A stretch of 64,000 nucleotides of DNA from Mycolicibacterium sp. MU0053 (GCF_963378095.1 NZ_OY726397.1:3968001-4032000), one strand, 5' to 3'; shown: positions 9,524 to 19,207, counted from the first letter of the stretch. Notes: a model not told the origin generated them from the sequence alone. Numbers and translations are program-made.

Positions 9524-10378
9524 TCAGCCCGCCAGGTTGAAGTTGCCAGACTGCCCGTAAACGGCCAGTGAGATCATCACGATTTCGATCGCGGCGACGA
9601 CCATCGATGTGCGCACCGCGCGGCCCACCGCCTCGCCGACCCCCGCGGGTCCACCGGACGCGGTGAAGCCGTAGTAGGTGTGCACGAGCATGATGACGAC
9701 TGTCATTGCCACACACTGGAAGAAGGACCAGATCAGGTCAGTCGGGTTGAGGAACGTCCCGAAGTAGTGGTCGTAGACCCCTGAACCCTGGCCGTAGATC
9801 ACGGTGGTGCCGAAGCGGGCCGCGAGAAACGCCATCATCACCGCCACGCAGTAGAGTGGGATGACCACGATCACCCCGGCGAGGACACGCGTCGCGGCGA
9901 GATAAGTGACGCTGCGGATTCCGATCACCTCGAGCGCGTCGATCTCCTCGTTGATCCGCATCGCACCCAACTGGGCGGTGGCGCCGGCGCCGATGGTGGC
10001 CGACAAGGCCACTGAGGTGGTGCCCGGCACGATCAGCCGGACGTTGAAGAACGCCGAGGCGAATCCGGTCAGCGCCTCGAAACCCACCGACGCAAGTTGG
10101 TTGTACCCCTGCACCGCAACCAAGGCGCCCGTTGTCATGGTCAAGAAGCCGACGATCGCGACAGTTCCACCGACAACGGCCAGGGCCCCGCTGCCCAACC
10201 CCATCTGCGCGATCAACCGCAACAACTCGGTCCGGTAGTGCGTGACGGCATCGGGGATTGCCGCCAACGTATTGGCGTAGAACCGAGCTTGGCCACCGAT
10301 ACGGTTCCAAGCGGCGACGAACTCGTCGACCACATGCGCAAGCCGTCCAAACGGCCTGCTGGGTGTCCCGACGCTCAT
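9524..10378 (-). CDS. YrbE/MlaE-type ABC permease, B subunit
   Basis: Integral membrane permease of the Mce importer, 284 residues, MlaE fold. It has about five to six membrane segments. The conserved cytoplasmic coupling region GAMRINEEIDALEVIGI is clear, as is the C-terminal GPAGVGEAVGRAVRTS block. Starts at ATG 10378, 12 bases after the yrbEA stop. It would pair with the A subunit and an MceG-type ATPase to drive lipid transport across the inner membrane. Confidence 0.94.
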   Translation of the reverse strand: MSVGTPSRPFGRLAHVVDEFVAAWNRIGGQARFYANTLAAIPDAVTHYRTELLRLIAQMGLGSGALAVVGGTVAIVGFLTMTTGALVAVQGYNQLASVGFEALTGFASAFFNVRLIVPGTTSVALSATIGAGATAQLGAMRINEEIDALEVIGIRSVTYLAATRVLAGVIVVIPLYCVAVMMAFLAARFGTTVIYGQGSGVYDHYFGTFLNPTDLIWSFFQCVAMTVVIMLVHTYYGFTASGGPAGVGEAVGRAVRTSMVVAAIEIVMISLAVYGQSGNFNLAG

Positions 10379-10390
10379 GGCACTGCCACC

Positions 10391-11164
10391 TCACGTGACC
10401 GTGAACTGGATACCGACCGCGGTGACGAGGATGTTGATCGCGAACAACACCGTGAAGGTGAAGACCACGGTCTCGTTGACCGCGTTGCCTACCCCCGCAG
10501 GTCCGCCGTTGACGTAAACCCCCTTGTAGCAGGCGATCAGTCCGGCTGCCAAGCCGAAGAGCGCCGCCTTGGCAAGCGACACGATAACGTCCCCGGCACC
10601 GGTGAGCAGGGTCAGCCCGGAGACGAACGCACCCGCCGAGACGTTCTGGATGTACACACAGAATACGAATGCGCCTGTCAGACCGACGATGATCACCGAG
10701 GCGGCCAGGGCAAGCGCCACGGTTGTCGCCGCGAGTACGCGGGGCACCACCAACGCTTGTATCGGATTGATACCCATGACCCGAAGCGCGTCGAGTTCGT
10801 CACGAATCGTACGGGCGCCGAGATCGGCGCACATCGCAGTGGCGCCGGCGCCCGAGACCACCAGCACCGTCACGATCGGCCCGATCTGGTTCACCGTTCC
10901 GATAGCGGCGCCCGTCCCCGAGAAGTCCGTCGCGCCAAACTCATTGAGCAGGATGTTGAAGGTGAACACCAGCAGGACCGAATACGGCATTGTCAGCATC
11001 AGCGCGGGTACCACCGATACTCGCGCGACGAACCAGGTCTGGATGACGTACTCGTGCCAGGCGAATGGCCGCTTGAACATCGAGACGAAGGTGTCCAACG
11101 ACATCGCGAATATTCGGCCGATCGCACGTACCGGCTTTGCTGCCGTCTGCGCGGCTATCACCAT
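10391..11164 (-). CDS. YrbE/MlaE-type ABC permease, A subunit
   Basis: First gene of the mce operon; MlaE-family permease with the coupling motif RDELDALRVMGINP and the C-terminal GPAGVGNAVNETVV block. I prefer ATG 11164 (257 residues), which has GAGAGG about 11 bases upstream and a length near that of other YrbEA proteins. An in-frame ATG at 11212 gives 273 residues but has no ribosome-binding site. The 143 bases back to the ferredoxin stop show no terminator, so the mce operon may be read from the P450 operon upstream, on the same strand. Confidence 0.9.
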   Translation of the reverse strand: MVIAAQTAAKPVRAIGRIFAMSLDTFVSMFKRPFAWHEYVIQTWFVARVSVVPALMLTMPYSVLLVFTFNILLNEFGATDFSGTGAAIGTVNQIGPIVTVLVVSGAGATAMCADLGARTIRDELDALRVMGINPIQALVVPRVLAATTVALALAASVIIVGLTGAFVFCVYIQNVSAGAFVSGLTLLTGAGDVIVSLAKAALFGLAAGLIACYKGVYVNGGPAGVGNAVNETVVFTFTVLFAINILVTAVGIQFTVT

Positions 11165-11307
11165 GGCGCCACCCACCTCTCCTCCGGACGGGTCGATGTG
11201 GATAAGTGACATTCGAGGGCGTAAGCGCCCCGCACATCTATGTCCATATCCAACGCTTTCAACTGATCCTCGTACTGATGCATTGCTTCTGCAGCGGCGG
11301 CTTGTCC

Positions 11308-11547
11308 TCAGTCACGTATCTTGGCGCTGTCGCCAGAAGCTAAGTGGTGCAACTTATTCGGAAACACCTGAAGAGCGCCCGACGGGCACAGCCCGACTGC
11401 GGCCCGAACCCGGGCCTGCTGGTCGTCGGGTACCTCCTCGAACGCGAGCACGACGACACCGCTCTCGTCCTGGTCGAAGAACCCGTCGGCGGTCATCACG
11501 CACATTCCGGCGGACATGCAGATCTCGCGGTCGGCGGTGACCCTCAT
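11308..11547 (-). CDS. 3Fe-4S-type ferredoxin, probable P450 electron donor
   Basis: A 79-residue soluble ferredoxin. Cluster ligands are seen in CMSAGMC near the N-terminus and in GLCPSGAL, with a non-Cys residue at one position of the first motif. This is the arrangement of mycobacterial 3Fe-4S P450 ferredoxins. It overlaps the SnoaL-like gene by four bases (ATGA) and is the third gene of the P450 operon. It would carry electrons from a reductase encoded elsewhere to the P450. Confidence 0.92.
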   Translation of the reverse strand: MRVTADREICMSAGMCVMTADGFFDQDESGVVVLAFEEVPDDQQARVRAAVGLCPSGALQVFPNKLHHLASGDSAKIRD

Positions 11548-11957
11548 CGGCTGAACGCATCCTGCGTCAAGGCGGAGTTCATGAAGTCACGAAAATGCAG
11601 CCAGCGCCCATTGCGAAGCGTGATGATGTGCGCGAATTCCGATTGCCATTCGTGGCCGTTGTCGAGCCTGCGGAAGCGCTGCCGACCCCAAACGGCGAGG
11701 TCGTCACCCTGGGCGATGAACTTCCACGGTTCCATTTCGACGATCTCGATGGTCTGCCCGACCCTGCTGAAGAACGTCATTGCGTCGGAGATGCCTCGGT
11801 AATCACCGGCATACGGGATCTTCTCAGTGCCGTAGTAAGTGATCCGCACATCTGGATCGAGGTACCGCAGAGCGGTATCCAGGTCGCCGGCAGGCACCGC
11901 GGCATAGATCGCCTTGGTCGCGTCGATGTTGCGCGCCTCTCCAGTGATGGCGGTCAT
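11544..11957 (-). CDS. SnoaL-like / NTF2-fold protein
   Basis: A 137-residue protein of the SnoaL-like, NTF2-fold superfamily, seen from its length and the pattern AIYAAVPAGDLDTALRYLDP at the start and FAHIITLRNGRW near the end. Members act as small isomerases, hydrolases or binding proteins on polyketide- or steroid-like substrates. ATG at 11957 overlaps the P450 stop; an in-frame GTG at 11966 is less likely. It sits between P450 and ferredoxin with four-base overlaps on both sides, so it probably acts on the P450 substrate or product. The reaction itself is unknown. Confidence 0.8.
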   Translation of the reverse strand: MTAITGEARNIDATKAIYAAVPAGDLDTALRYLDPDVRITYYGTEKIPYAGDYRGISDAMTFFSRVGQTIEIVEMEPWKFIAQGDDLAVWGRQRFRRLDNGHEWQSEFAHIITLRNGRWLHFRDFMNSALTQDAFSR

Positions 11958-13189
11958 GAGAGGCACAGGGGCAGGCGGACATACGCGTGCGTCAGCAAAC
12001 TGGCGGTCTGCTTCGTACCGGGGTCGTCGCTCAAGGCAATGTGCTCATACCGGTCGAGTACCGCGTTGAGCATCGCGGTCACCTCCAGTCGGGCCAGCGA
12101 GGAACCAAGGCAGAAGTGCAACCCATGACCGAGTGACAACTGCTTGCGCAGATTCGGCCGGTCGATGTCGAGTCGCGACGGGTCGGGAAAGATGGCGGGG
12201 TCACGGTTGGCCGAACCGAAGAACAACGCCACCCACTGCCCCTTGCGGATCAGCTTGTCCCCCACCTCGACATCGCGGGTGGCGATCCGGAACAGTCGCT
12301 GCGGAGGTCCGTCGAGCCGCATCGTCTCTTCGATGAAGACCGTCAGCAGTGAGCGGTCTGCGCGGATCCGCGCGGCGACCTCGGGTTCCCGCGCCAGGGC
12401 ATGCAACAGGTTGCCGATCAGAAACGTCGTGGTTTCACTACCCGCGACCACCAGCGTGACACAGAACCGGACGATCTCCTCGGGAGTCAGCCGCTGACCG
12501 TCCACCTCCGCGCGCAACAACGCCGAAATGAGGTCTTCGGCGTCGTCGACGTCTTCGCTTGTCGCCTGTTGAGCAACCCGGGCGGAGTGCTCGGCGAGTC
12601 GGGCAGCGAACGTCGCAACCATCTCCTCGTTGCTCGCGATGCGCTCCTCCGGAGTCAGAGACGAGGACAACATGAACGCGTTGGCCCAACGTCTGAACCG
12701 GACGTGGTCGCCTTCGGGCAGGCCCAGCAGGCGCACCATGGCCCTGGTGGGGATTTCGGCCGCGAACGTCATCACGTCCACTTCGCCCTCCCCGAGATCG
12801 TCAAGCAATCGCGGGATCAACTCGTTGAGCCAGCCGTCCAGCCGCTTAATGCGGCGCGGAGAGAACGCCTGCCCGACCAACTTTCGTTCCACCTCGTGTT
12901 TGGGCGGATCGGTGTTGACCAGCATCAGACTGGGGGCGGTGGAGGCCTCTTGGAGTGGGTCCCGCGACGAGAACGTGGCACTGTCGCGGGCGGCCTCGAA
13001 GACCTGGTCGTAGCGAAAAAGCGCCCACGCGGTGACGGGCTCGTCGGCACCGGGCACAGTACCCGGGGGCCAATCGCGGTAGCCCGCGACCGGGGAGGAC
13101 GCGCGCAGCTGGTCGTACAGCGGATAAGGGTCGGCGATGCCCTGTGGCGTCGTGAGCAACTCGAGTGCCGAAACCGTGGTCGATGACAT
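11954..13189 (-). CDS. Cytochrome P450
   Basis: A soluble bacterial P450, 411 residues from ATG 13189. A GTG six bases upstream is possible, but GAGG sits at better spacing for the ATG. Visible hallmarks are the I-helix AGSETT (residues 249-254), the ExxR pair E288 and R291, and the heme-binding loop GHGLHFCLG with ligand Cys360. The substrate cannot be assigned. It heads an operon with the SnoaL-like protein and the ferredoxin, lies upstream of an mce importer on the same strand, and faces a GAF-LuxR regulator. This suggests oxidation of a lipid or sterol-like compound brought in by the Mce system. Confidence 0.95.
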   Translation of the reverse strand: MSSTTVSALELLTTPQGIADPYPLYDQLRASSPVAGYRDWPPGTVPGADEPVTAWALFRYDQVFEAARDSATFSSRDPLQEASTAPSLMLVNTDPPKHEVERKLVGQAFSPRRIKRLDGWLNELIPRLLDDLGEGEVDVMTFAAEIPTRAMVRLLGLPEGDHVRFRRWANAFMLSSSLTPEERIASNEEMVATFAARLAEHSARVAQQATSEDVDDAEDLISALLRAEVDGQRLTPEEIVRFCVTLVVAGSETTTFLIGNLLHALAREPEVAARIRADRSLLTVFIEETMRLDGPPQRLFRIATRDVEVGDKLIRKGQWVALFFGSANRDPAIFPDPSRLDIDRPNLRKQLSLGHGLHFCLGSSLARLEVTAMLNAVLDRYEHIALSDDPGTKQTASLLTHAYVRLPLCLS

Positions 13190-13226
13190 GTCCACTAGCC
13201 TCGGCCAACCACGTCAGCAAAGCGAT

Positions 13227-13255
13227 CCCCCGTTGTGGAGCACTTCTACCCCCGT
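13227..13255. promoter_or_regulatory. Paired CCCCCGT direct repeats in a divergent promoter region
   Basis: CCCCCGT occurs at 13227-13233 and again at 13249-13255, 22 bases apart, or about two helical turns. The spacing lets a dimer bind one face of the DNA. The second copy is also part of a weak palindrome (CCCCCGTATGAGGG, 13249-13262). The site lies in the 125-base gap between the divergent P450 operon and the LuxR-family gene, where a shared operator would be expected. Confidence 0.4.
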
Positions 13256-13314
13256 ATGAGGGCATTTTGCAGTTCATACCGCAAGCCCGGCGCGGCCGGA
13301 GGACAGTGAACACC

Positions 13315-14496
13315 ATGACCGTCACCGGCGACACACCCGACTCCGAGTCGGGCGCGACGTTGGCGGGCCATGCTGGCTGGGCGTCGCGTCCGGCGGTTGA
13401 AAGCGAGGCTGCCCGCCGCTACCGAGAGGTGTTTCGGGATTGGCGTATTGACCCTACCGACGATCCAATGGCCGCGGTGTCGGAAGCGATCGACACCAAC
13501 GCCACCGAGGTGCGAAACGCCTTGGAGGCGTGTGGCGACGAAGAGGCGATCATCGCACTGGAGTCAGTGCTCGACTTGTGTTCACTGGAACGGGAGTTGA
13601 TCGAGGACGGCGCGAGGCGGCGTACGTTCGCGCTGTTGCAGGTTCAAGAGGCCTTGAGCAAGTTGCGGGTGGTCGATGATGTTGCGACGATCGTCGACCG
13701 GGCCCCGCGAGAGCTGGTGGAGTCGTGTGGATTTGATCGCGCCGTGCTTTTCCGCGTGCATGAGGGCCGGATGTTCATGGAATCGGCGTACTTCGGCGAC
13801 GATCGCGAGGGCGCCGAGAAAATGGTCGCGTTCGCCCAATCCGTGGCGCCGCCGTTGGACCACATGTTGTTGGAGACACAGATGATCCGCCGTCACGCAC
13901 CGGCGATCGTGCGCGACGCCCGCAACGACCCCCGCGTCAACAGACCGATTATCGACTTCTCGATGACCCATTCCTATGTAGCGGCACCGGTAATGCCGAC
14001 GGGCAAGGTGATCGGCTTCCTGCATGCCGACCGGTTGTACTCAGGCCGACTGGTTGACGAGATCGACCGCGACACGGTGTGGGCGTTCGCGGAGGGATTC
14101 GGGTACGCCTACGAGCGCACGGTGCTGATGGAGAGGATGCGCCGCCAGCACGCGGAGGTGCGTAATGCGCTGGCGTCGGCGGACGAGGCGGCCCGTGCGT
14201 TACAAGACGCCGATCTTGACCTGCGCAAGATCGAACCGCTGGAGCGCAGTCCCGCGGCGAGGTCCCTGGCCGAGGTGCAGACGAGGGTGATGACGATGCT
14301 CACCCGCCGTGAGGTCGAGGTGCTTCGGCTGATGGCGGCCGGTCGCACGAACCAACAAATCGCCGATGAGCTGGTGATCTCGGCGGGCACCGTCAAGTCC
14401 CACGTGAAGCGGGTGCTGCGGAAATTGCATGCCACGAACCGTGCCGAGGCCGCTTCGGCATACGTGCGGTTGGCCAGTGTGCCCGACGTCGGCTGA
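13315..14496 (+). CDS. GAF-domain LuxR-family transcriptional regulator
   Basis: A 393-residue one-component regulator. A central region of about 150 residues (roughly 100-260) has GAF-like features, including [22 protein letters not shown]-terminal LuxR/FixJ helix-turn-helix spans about residues 330-390 ([20 protein letters not shown] and the recognition-helix region [14 protein letters not shown]). No receiver domain is seen. ATG at 13315 has GGAGGA eleven bases upstream; earlier in-frame starts would overlap the P450 gene. It is transcribed divergently from the P450 operon and probably controls it, and perhaps the mce genes, in response to a small ligand. Confidence 0.9.
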   Translation: MTVTGDTPDSESGATLAGHAGWASRPAVESEAARRYREVFRDWRIDPTDDPMAAVSEAIDTNATEVRNALEACGDEEAIIALESVLDLCSLERELIEDGARRRTFALLQVQEALSKLRVVDDVATIVDRAPRELVESCGFDRAVLFRVHEGRMFMESAYFGDDREGAEKMVAFAQSVAPPLDHMLLETQMIRRHAPAIVRDARNDPRVNRPIIDFSMTHSYVAAPVMPTGKVIGFLHADRLYSGRLVDEIDRDTVWAFAEGFGYAYERTVLMERMRRQHAEVRNALASADEAARALQDADLDLRKIEPLERSPAARSLAEVQTRVMTMLTRREVEVLRLMAAGRTNQQIADELVISAGTVKSHVKRVLRKLHATNRAEAASAYVRLASVPDVG

Positions 14497-14549
14497 GGCG
14501 ATACCAAGGCGCAACCGCACGGCGGCGGCCAGGCGGCGATCTGACGGAA

Positions 14550-14581
14550 CATGCCCGCCACCGGAATCAGTGACGGGCATG
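14550..14581. terminator. Bidirectional hairpin terminator between luxR-type gene and rplQ
   Basis: CATGCCCGCCAC pairs with a near-perfect complement ending CGGGCATG: about 12 base pairs including one G-T, with a loop of about 8. No T-run follows, as is usual in mycobacteria. It sits in the 100 bases between two convergent genes and can end transcripts from both. Confidence 0.7.
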
Positions 14582-14583
14582 CT

Positions 14584-14613
14584 CACAGCGTTGTCGCTAG
14601 GACTTGGTGTCAT
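14584..14613 (-). pseudogene. Fossil of the truA 5' end overlapping the rplQ stop
   Basis: In the +2 frame over the rplQ stop the minus strand reads [10 protein letters not shown], against [10 protein letters not shown] at the start of the real truA. The two sites share 13 identical bases (CCTAGCGACAACG). This is the partner scar to the rplQ fossil beside truA. It is not a working gene; sequence after the tenth codon is unrelated to truA. Confidence 0.65.
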
Positions 14614-15148
14614 CCTCGGCGTCAGCCTCGGGCGCCTCGGCCTCGGTGGCCTCGACCTCGGTGGCCTCGGCCTCTTCGGCGGTGGGGCCTTCGGCCTCTT
14701 CCGGCTCGACGGCCGCCTGCGGCGCCGCCGCGGCCGCCACCGGTTGCGCGGCCGCCGAGCGGCGGGCGCGGTCGGCCTCCGAGGTCACGGTCTTCTCCCG
14801 CACCAGCTCGATGACGGCCATGGGTGCATTGTCACCCTTGCGCGCCTCGACCTTGATGATGCGCAGGTAGCCACCGTTGCGGTCGGCGTAGAACGGCGCG
14901 ATCTCGGCGAACAGCGCGTGCACCACGTCCTTGTCGCGGATCTTCTTCATCACCTGACGCCGGTTGTGCAGCGAACCCTTCTTGGCGTGGGTGATCAGCT
15001 TCTCCGCGTACGGCCGCAACGCCCGCGCCTTCGGCTCGGTCGTCTTGATCCGGCCGTGCTCGAACAGCGCGGTGGCCAGGTTGGCCAACAGCGCCTGCTG
15101 GTGCGAGGACGACCCGCCGAGGCGAGGCCCCTTTGTGGGCTTGGGCAT
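14597..15148 (-). CDS. rplQ: 50S ribosomal protein bL17
   Basis: Large-subunit protein near the exit tunnel. The first 120 or so residues are canonical ([20 protein letters not shown], then [20 protein letters not shown]). The protein is 183 residues, because of a roughly 60-residue Ala/Glu tail that ends EDDTKS and is absent from bL17 of E. coli. Start has AGGAG upstream. Last gene of the alpha operon, followed by a hairpin terminator. truA, its usual downstream partner, has been displaced by the mce block. Confidence 0.97.
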   Translation of the reverse strand: MPKPTKGPRLGGSSSHQQALLANLATALFEHGRIKTTEPKARALRPYAEKLITHAKKGSLHNRRQVMKKIRDKDVVHALFAEIAPFYADRNGGYLRIIKVEARKGDNAPMAVIELVREKTVTSEADRARRSAAAQPVAAAAAPQAAVEPEEAEGPTAEEAEATEVEATEAEAPEADAEDDTKS

Positions 15149-15208
15149 TGCGACTATCTCCTAAATGGGGCCGGCCCCCGTATCAGGTAGGACCGGGACG
15201 GAATTCTG

Positions 15209-16345
<1,137 letters not shown>

Positions 16346-16951
16346 TTACTTCGAGTAGAACTCGACGATCAGCTGCTCGGCGAGCGGCACCTGGATCTGC
16401 GCACGCTCCGGCAACTGGTGGATCAGGATGCGCTGACGTTCGCCCACGACCTGCAACCAGGACGGGATCGGACGCTCACCCGCGGTCTCGCGGGCGATCT
16501 GGAACGGCACGGTGTTCAGCGAGGTTTCCCGCACGTCGATGATGTCGTACTGCGACACCCGGTAGCTCGGGATGTCGACCTTGACACCGTTGACGGTGAA
16601 GTGGCCGTGGCTGACCAGCTGGCGGGCCATCCGGCGGGTACGCGCTATGCCGGCGCGGTACACGACGTTGTCCAACCGGCTCTCGAGGATCTGCAGCAGC
16701 TCCTCGCCGGTCTTGCCGGCGCGGCGCTGGGCCTCCTCGTAGTAGCGACGGAACTGCTTCTCCATCACGCCGTAGGTGAAGCGGGCCTTCTGCTTCTCCT
16801 GCAGCTGCAGACGGTATTCGCTCTCCTTGATCCGCGCGCGGCCGTGCTGGCCGGGCGGGTAGGGACGCTTCTCGAAGGACTGGTCTCCGCCGACAAGGTC
16901 GACGCCGAGGCGACGCGACTTGCGCGTGACGGGTCCGGTGTAACGAGCCAT
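16346..16951 (-). CDS. rpsD: 30S ribosomal protein uS4
   Basis: Primary 16S rRNA-binding protein of the 30S body and, in many bacteria, an autoregulator of this operon. It has 201 residues, the usual length. ARYTGPVTRKSRRLGVDLVG opens the protein, and the S4 RNA-binding domain lies near residues 90-150 (SRLDNVVYRAGIARTRRMAR). It has the Cys-free N-terminus of a zinc-independent form. Gap of 26 bases to rpsK. Confidence 0.98.
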   Translation of the reverse strand: MARYTGPVTRKSRRLGVDLVGGDQSFEKRPYPPGQHGRARIKESEYRLQLQEKQKARFTYGVMEKQFRRYYEEAQRRAGKTGEELLQILESRLDNVVYRAGIARTRRMARQLVSHGHFTVNGVKVDIPSYRVSQYDIIDVRETSLNTVPFQIARETAGERPIPSWLQVVGERQRILIHQLPERAQIQVPLAEQLIVEFYSK

Positions 16952-16977
16952 TTATTCTGTACCTCTTCCTGACTCTC

Positions 16978-17394
16978 TTAGACCCGGCGCCGCTTGGGCG
17001 GACGGCAACCGTTGTGGGGCTGTGGTGTGACGTCGGAGATGGCGCCCACCTCCAGGCCGGCGGCCTGCAGCGAGCGGATCGCGGTCTCGCGTCCCGAACC
17101 CGGGCCCTTGACGAAAACGTCGACCTTCTTCACGCCGTGTTCCTGCGCCTTGCGGGCCGCGTTCTCGGCGGCCAGCTGCGCGGCGAACGGCGTCGACTTG
17201 CGCGATCCCTTGAATCCGACATGGCCCGAGGACGCCCAGGCGATGACGTTGCCCTGGGGATCGGTGATGGACACGATCGTGTTGTTGAACGTGCTCTTGA
17301 TGTGGGCGGCGCCGTGCGGGACGTTCTTCTTTTCCCTCTTACGGGTCTTCTGCCCCTTCTTCGCCGTGGAGGCCGACTTCTTCGCTTGTGGCAT
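16978..17394 (-). CDS. rpsK: 30S ribosomal protein uS11
   Basis: Platform protein of the 30S subunit, 138 residues from ATG 17394. A basic N-terminal stretch ([20 protein letters not shown]) precedes the conserved core [20 protein letters not shown] and the C-terminal [13 protein letters not shown]. The frame stays open upstream, but that would run through rpsM, four bases away, so the ATG is taken. Confidence 0.97.
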   Translation of the reverse strand: MPQAKKSASTAKKGQKTRKREKKNVPHGAAHIKSTFNNTIVSITDPQGNVIAWASSGHVGFKGSRKSTPFAAQLAAENAARKAQEHGVKKVDVFVKGPGSGRETAIRSLQAAGLEVGAISDVTPQPHNGCRPPKRRRV

Positions 17395-17398
17395 GTGC

Positions 17399-17773
17399 TT
17401 ACCTGGCCTTCTTCTTGCCGGCGATGGTGCGCTTGGGACCCTTACGAGTGCGCGCATTGGTCTTGGTCCGCTGGCCACGCACCGGCAAGCCGCGGCGATG
17501 CCGCAGGCCCTGGTAGCAGCCAATCTCGATCTTGCGGCGGATATCGGCCTGCACCTCGCGGCGCAGATCACCCTCCACCTTGAGGTTGCCCTCGATGTAT
17601 TCGCGCAGCTGAGTCAGCTGGTCATCGGTCAGGTCTTTGGTCCGCAGGTCCCGGTCGATACCGGTCGCATCCAGGATCTCCTGGGAGCGGGTACGGCCCA
17701 CGCCGAAGATGTAGGTCAGCGCGATCTCCATGCGCTTATCGCGCGGGAGATCGACGCCCACTAGACGTGCCAC
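17399..17773 (-). CDS. rpsM: 30S ribosomal protein uS13
   Basis: Head protein of the 30S subunit that contacts the P-site tRNA and forms bridges to the large subunit. It has 124 residues with the conserved [20 protein letters not shown] start and the C-terminal [16 protein letters not shown]. It is separated from rpmJ by 187 bases, a long gap for this operon in which I see no gene. Confidence 0.98.
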   Translation of the reverse strand: MARLVGVDLPRDKRMEIALTYIFGVGRTRSQEILDATGIDRDLRTKDLTDDQLTQLREYIEGNLKVEGDLRREVQADIRRKIEIGCYQGLRHRRGLPVRGQRTKTNARTRKGPKRTIAGKKKAR

Positions 17774-17960
17774 AGTGGTGTGCTTCCTTCTCTATGCGGA
17801 GGTCTGTTCCCAGCTCGTTCCCGCCTGCTGACGGGGTCCGGCCTCCGAACCGAACGTGTCCGAGCCGCCAATCGGCCCGGTGAAACTGGGAGGTCTGCAT
17901 TCAGTTGTGGGTGACGACGTCGCAGCCGAAGCCAACTGCTCTTCGCGCGAGCGCTCGTCG

Positions 17961-18074
17961 CTAGCCCTGCCGCTGCTTGTGGCGCGGATCGGGGCAGATC
18001 ACCATGACCCGCCCATGCCGGCGGATCACCCTGCACTTGTCGCAGATCGGCTTGACGCTCGGGTTCACCTTCAC
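17961..18074 (-). CDS. rpmJ: 50S ribosomal protein bL36, zinc-binding form
   Basis: A 37-residue protein starting at GTG 18074 ([20 protein letters not shown], then [16 protein letters not shown]). Cys11, Cys14, Cys27 and His32 form the C-x2-C-x12-C-x4-H zinc site, so this is the zinc-requiring form. Mycobacteria often have a zinc-free paralogue elsewhere for zinc starvation. Lies 49 bases after infA in the alpha operon. Confidence 0.96.
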   Translation of the reverse strand: MKVNPSVKPICDKCRVIRRHGRVMVICPDPRHKQRQG

Positions 18075-18123
18075 GGCTGTTCGATCCTGTTCTCTGTCGT
18101 AAATGGGGCAGTGTTGCGGGGCG

Positions 18124-18345
18124 CTACTTGTACCGGTACACGATGCGGCCGCGGGACAGGTCGTACGGAGACAGCTCCACTACGACGCGGTCCTCCGGCA
18201 GGATGCGGATGTAGTGCTGCCGCATCTTGCCGCTGATGTGCGCGAGCACCTTGTGACCGTTCTCCAGCTCAATGCGGAACATCGCATTGGGCAATGGCTC
18301 GACCACGCGGCCCTCGACCTCGATGGCACCGTCTTTCTTGGCCAT
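18124..18345 (-). CDS. infA: Translation initiation factor IF-1
   Basis: A 73-residue S1/OB-fold protein that binds the ribosomal A site during initiation. The sequence is canonical ([20 protein letters not shown] to [13 protein letters not shown]). It is the first gene of the alpha operon on the minus strand; promoter signals must lie in the 325-base gap upstream. Confidence 0.98.
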
Positions 18346-18670
18346 ACTTCTTGGCGATCCTGTCGTCTGGTGTTTCGTAACTACTTCGGTTTCGTATGTG
18401 TTGTACTCGTTAGCGCCCGCATCAGCGCAGCCACGTCCGCGACTACAATCAACGTGATATCCCGCCTGGAAAGTTCCAGGAAATCTTTAGAATGCACGCA
18501 AGAAGTCGGCGCGGTGGCCGCACCGTTGGTCCACGATACCCGCTCTGCGCTCAGGCTCCAAAACTCCTGCAGGCGGACCGACCGCGGTGATGCGAGGATC
18601 ATCCCAGCAGCACCGACAGTGCGTCAACACGCTGTGGACCGGCGCTGGCGGCCGGCAGAAAGGAGCCCCG
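18346..18670. other. Intergenic region with divergent promoters (infA / nfeD)
   Basis: This 325-base gap separates the divergent infA operon and the NfeD/flotillin pair. No gene is visible. It holds a perfect 16-base palindrome at 18465-18480 and must contain the promoter for the alpha operon. A good Shine-Dalgarno (AAAGGAG, 18659-18665) serves the nfeD-like start. Confidence 0.6.
18465..18480. promoter_or_regulatory. Perfect palindrome upstream of infA
   Basis: CCTGGAAAGTTCCAGG has two perfect seven-base arms around a two-base centre. It lies 120 bases before the infA start and 190 bases before the nfeD-like start. The form suits a dimeric repressor or activator site. The binding protein is unknown. 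Confidence 0.4.
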
Positions 18671-19177
18671 GTGACGGCTGGGTACCTCGCCGCGTTCGCG
18701 GTGGGCGGAATCGCGCTGCTCGCCACGCTGCTGCTGACCGACCTCGACGTCGGGGGTGACGGTGACGGCCTGCCGTTCCTGAGCCTGACCAGTGTGTCGG
18801 CGGGTCTGCTCGGCGCCGGCACCGGCGGCCTGGTCGGCACGTTCGCCGGTATCGGCGCGGTGACCACCGGCGTGATCGCCGCGGTCAGCGCCGTCGTCCT
18901 GATCGCCGCGCTGCAGGGCGTGCTGCTGCCCTACCTGCGTCGCCAGGAGGCGAACTCGCAGCGGGGCCGGGCCTCCTACATCGGCCGGCTCGGCACCGTC
19001 ACCCTCGACGTCGCGCCCGACGGCTGGGGCGAGATCACCTTCCTCGACGCCGACGGCAATCGCGTGCACACCCGCGCGATCACCGCCGAAGCACGGCCCC
19101 TGCGCAAATCCACCACGGTGTACATCGCCGACGTCGACGCGGACTTCGTCCACGTCGTCGCGGTGCCCGAGCCCTGA
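18671..19177 (+). CDS. NfeD-like membrane protein
   Basis: A 168-residue protein from GTG 18671, which has AAAGGAG upstream. Three to four hydrophobic segments fill about residues 1-95, followed by a soluble C-terminal domain of OB-fold type (GRLGTVTLDVAPDGWGEITF). NfeD-like proteins accompany flotillin-type SPFH proteins and are thought to assist membrane microdomain or quality-control functions. The flotillin gene begins 30 bases downstream on the same strand. Confidence 0.82.
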   Translation: MTAGYLAAFAVGGIALLATLLLTDLDVGGDGDGLPFLSLTSVSAGLLGAGTGGLVGTFAGIGAVTTGVIAAVSAVVLIAALQGVLLPYLRRQEANSQRGRASYIGRLGTVTLDVAPDGWGEITFLDADGNRVHTRAITAEARPLRKSTTVYIADVDADFVHVVAVPEP

Positions 19178-19207
19178 GTCACCCGCCACCGCCAGAAAGG
19201 TCGACCG

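Noticed and set aside
10097..11209. 370-codon plus-strand frame opposite the YrbE permeases
   Set aside because: Composition is antisense-like (His/Asp/Arg-rich) and it spans two real genes and their spacer.
13249..13262. CCCCCGTATGAGGG as a stand-alone palindromic operator
   Set aside because: Only 10 of 14 positions are symmetric; the direct repeat of CCCCCGT is the stronger signal.
2108..14583. Insertion sequence, integrase or tRNA att site to explain the mce block
   Set aside because: No transposase, integrase, tRNA or terminal inverted repeats seen; only the duplicated rplQ-truA junction marks the edges.
14200..14613. Minus-strand frame beginning [10 protein letters not shown] and running under the LuxR gene
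   Set aside because: Only the first ten codons resemble truA; the rest is antisense to a well-supported regulator gene and is a GC-rich shadow.
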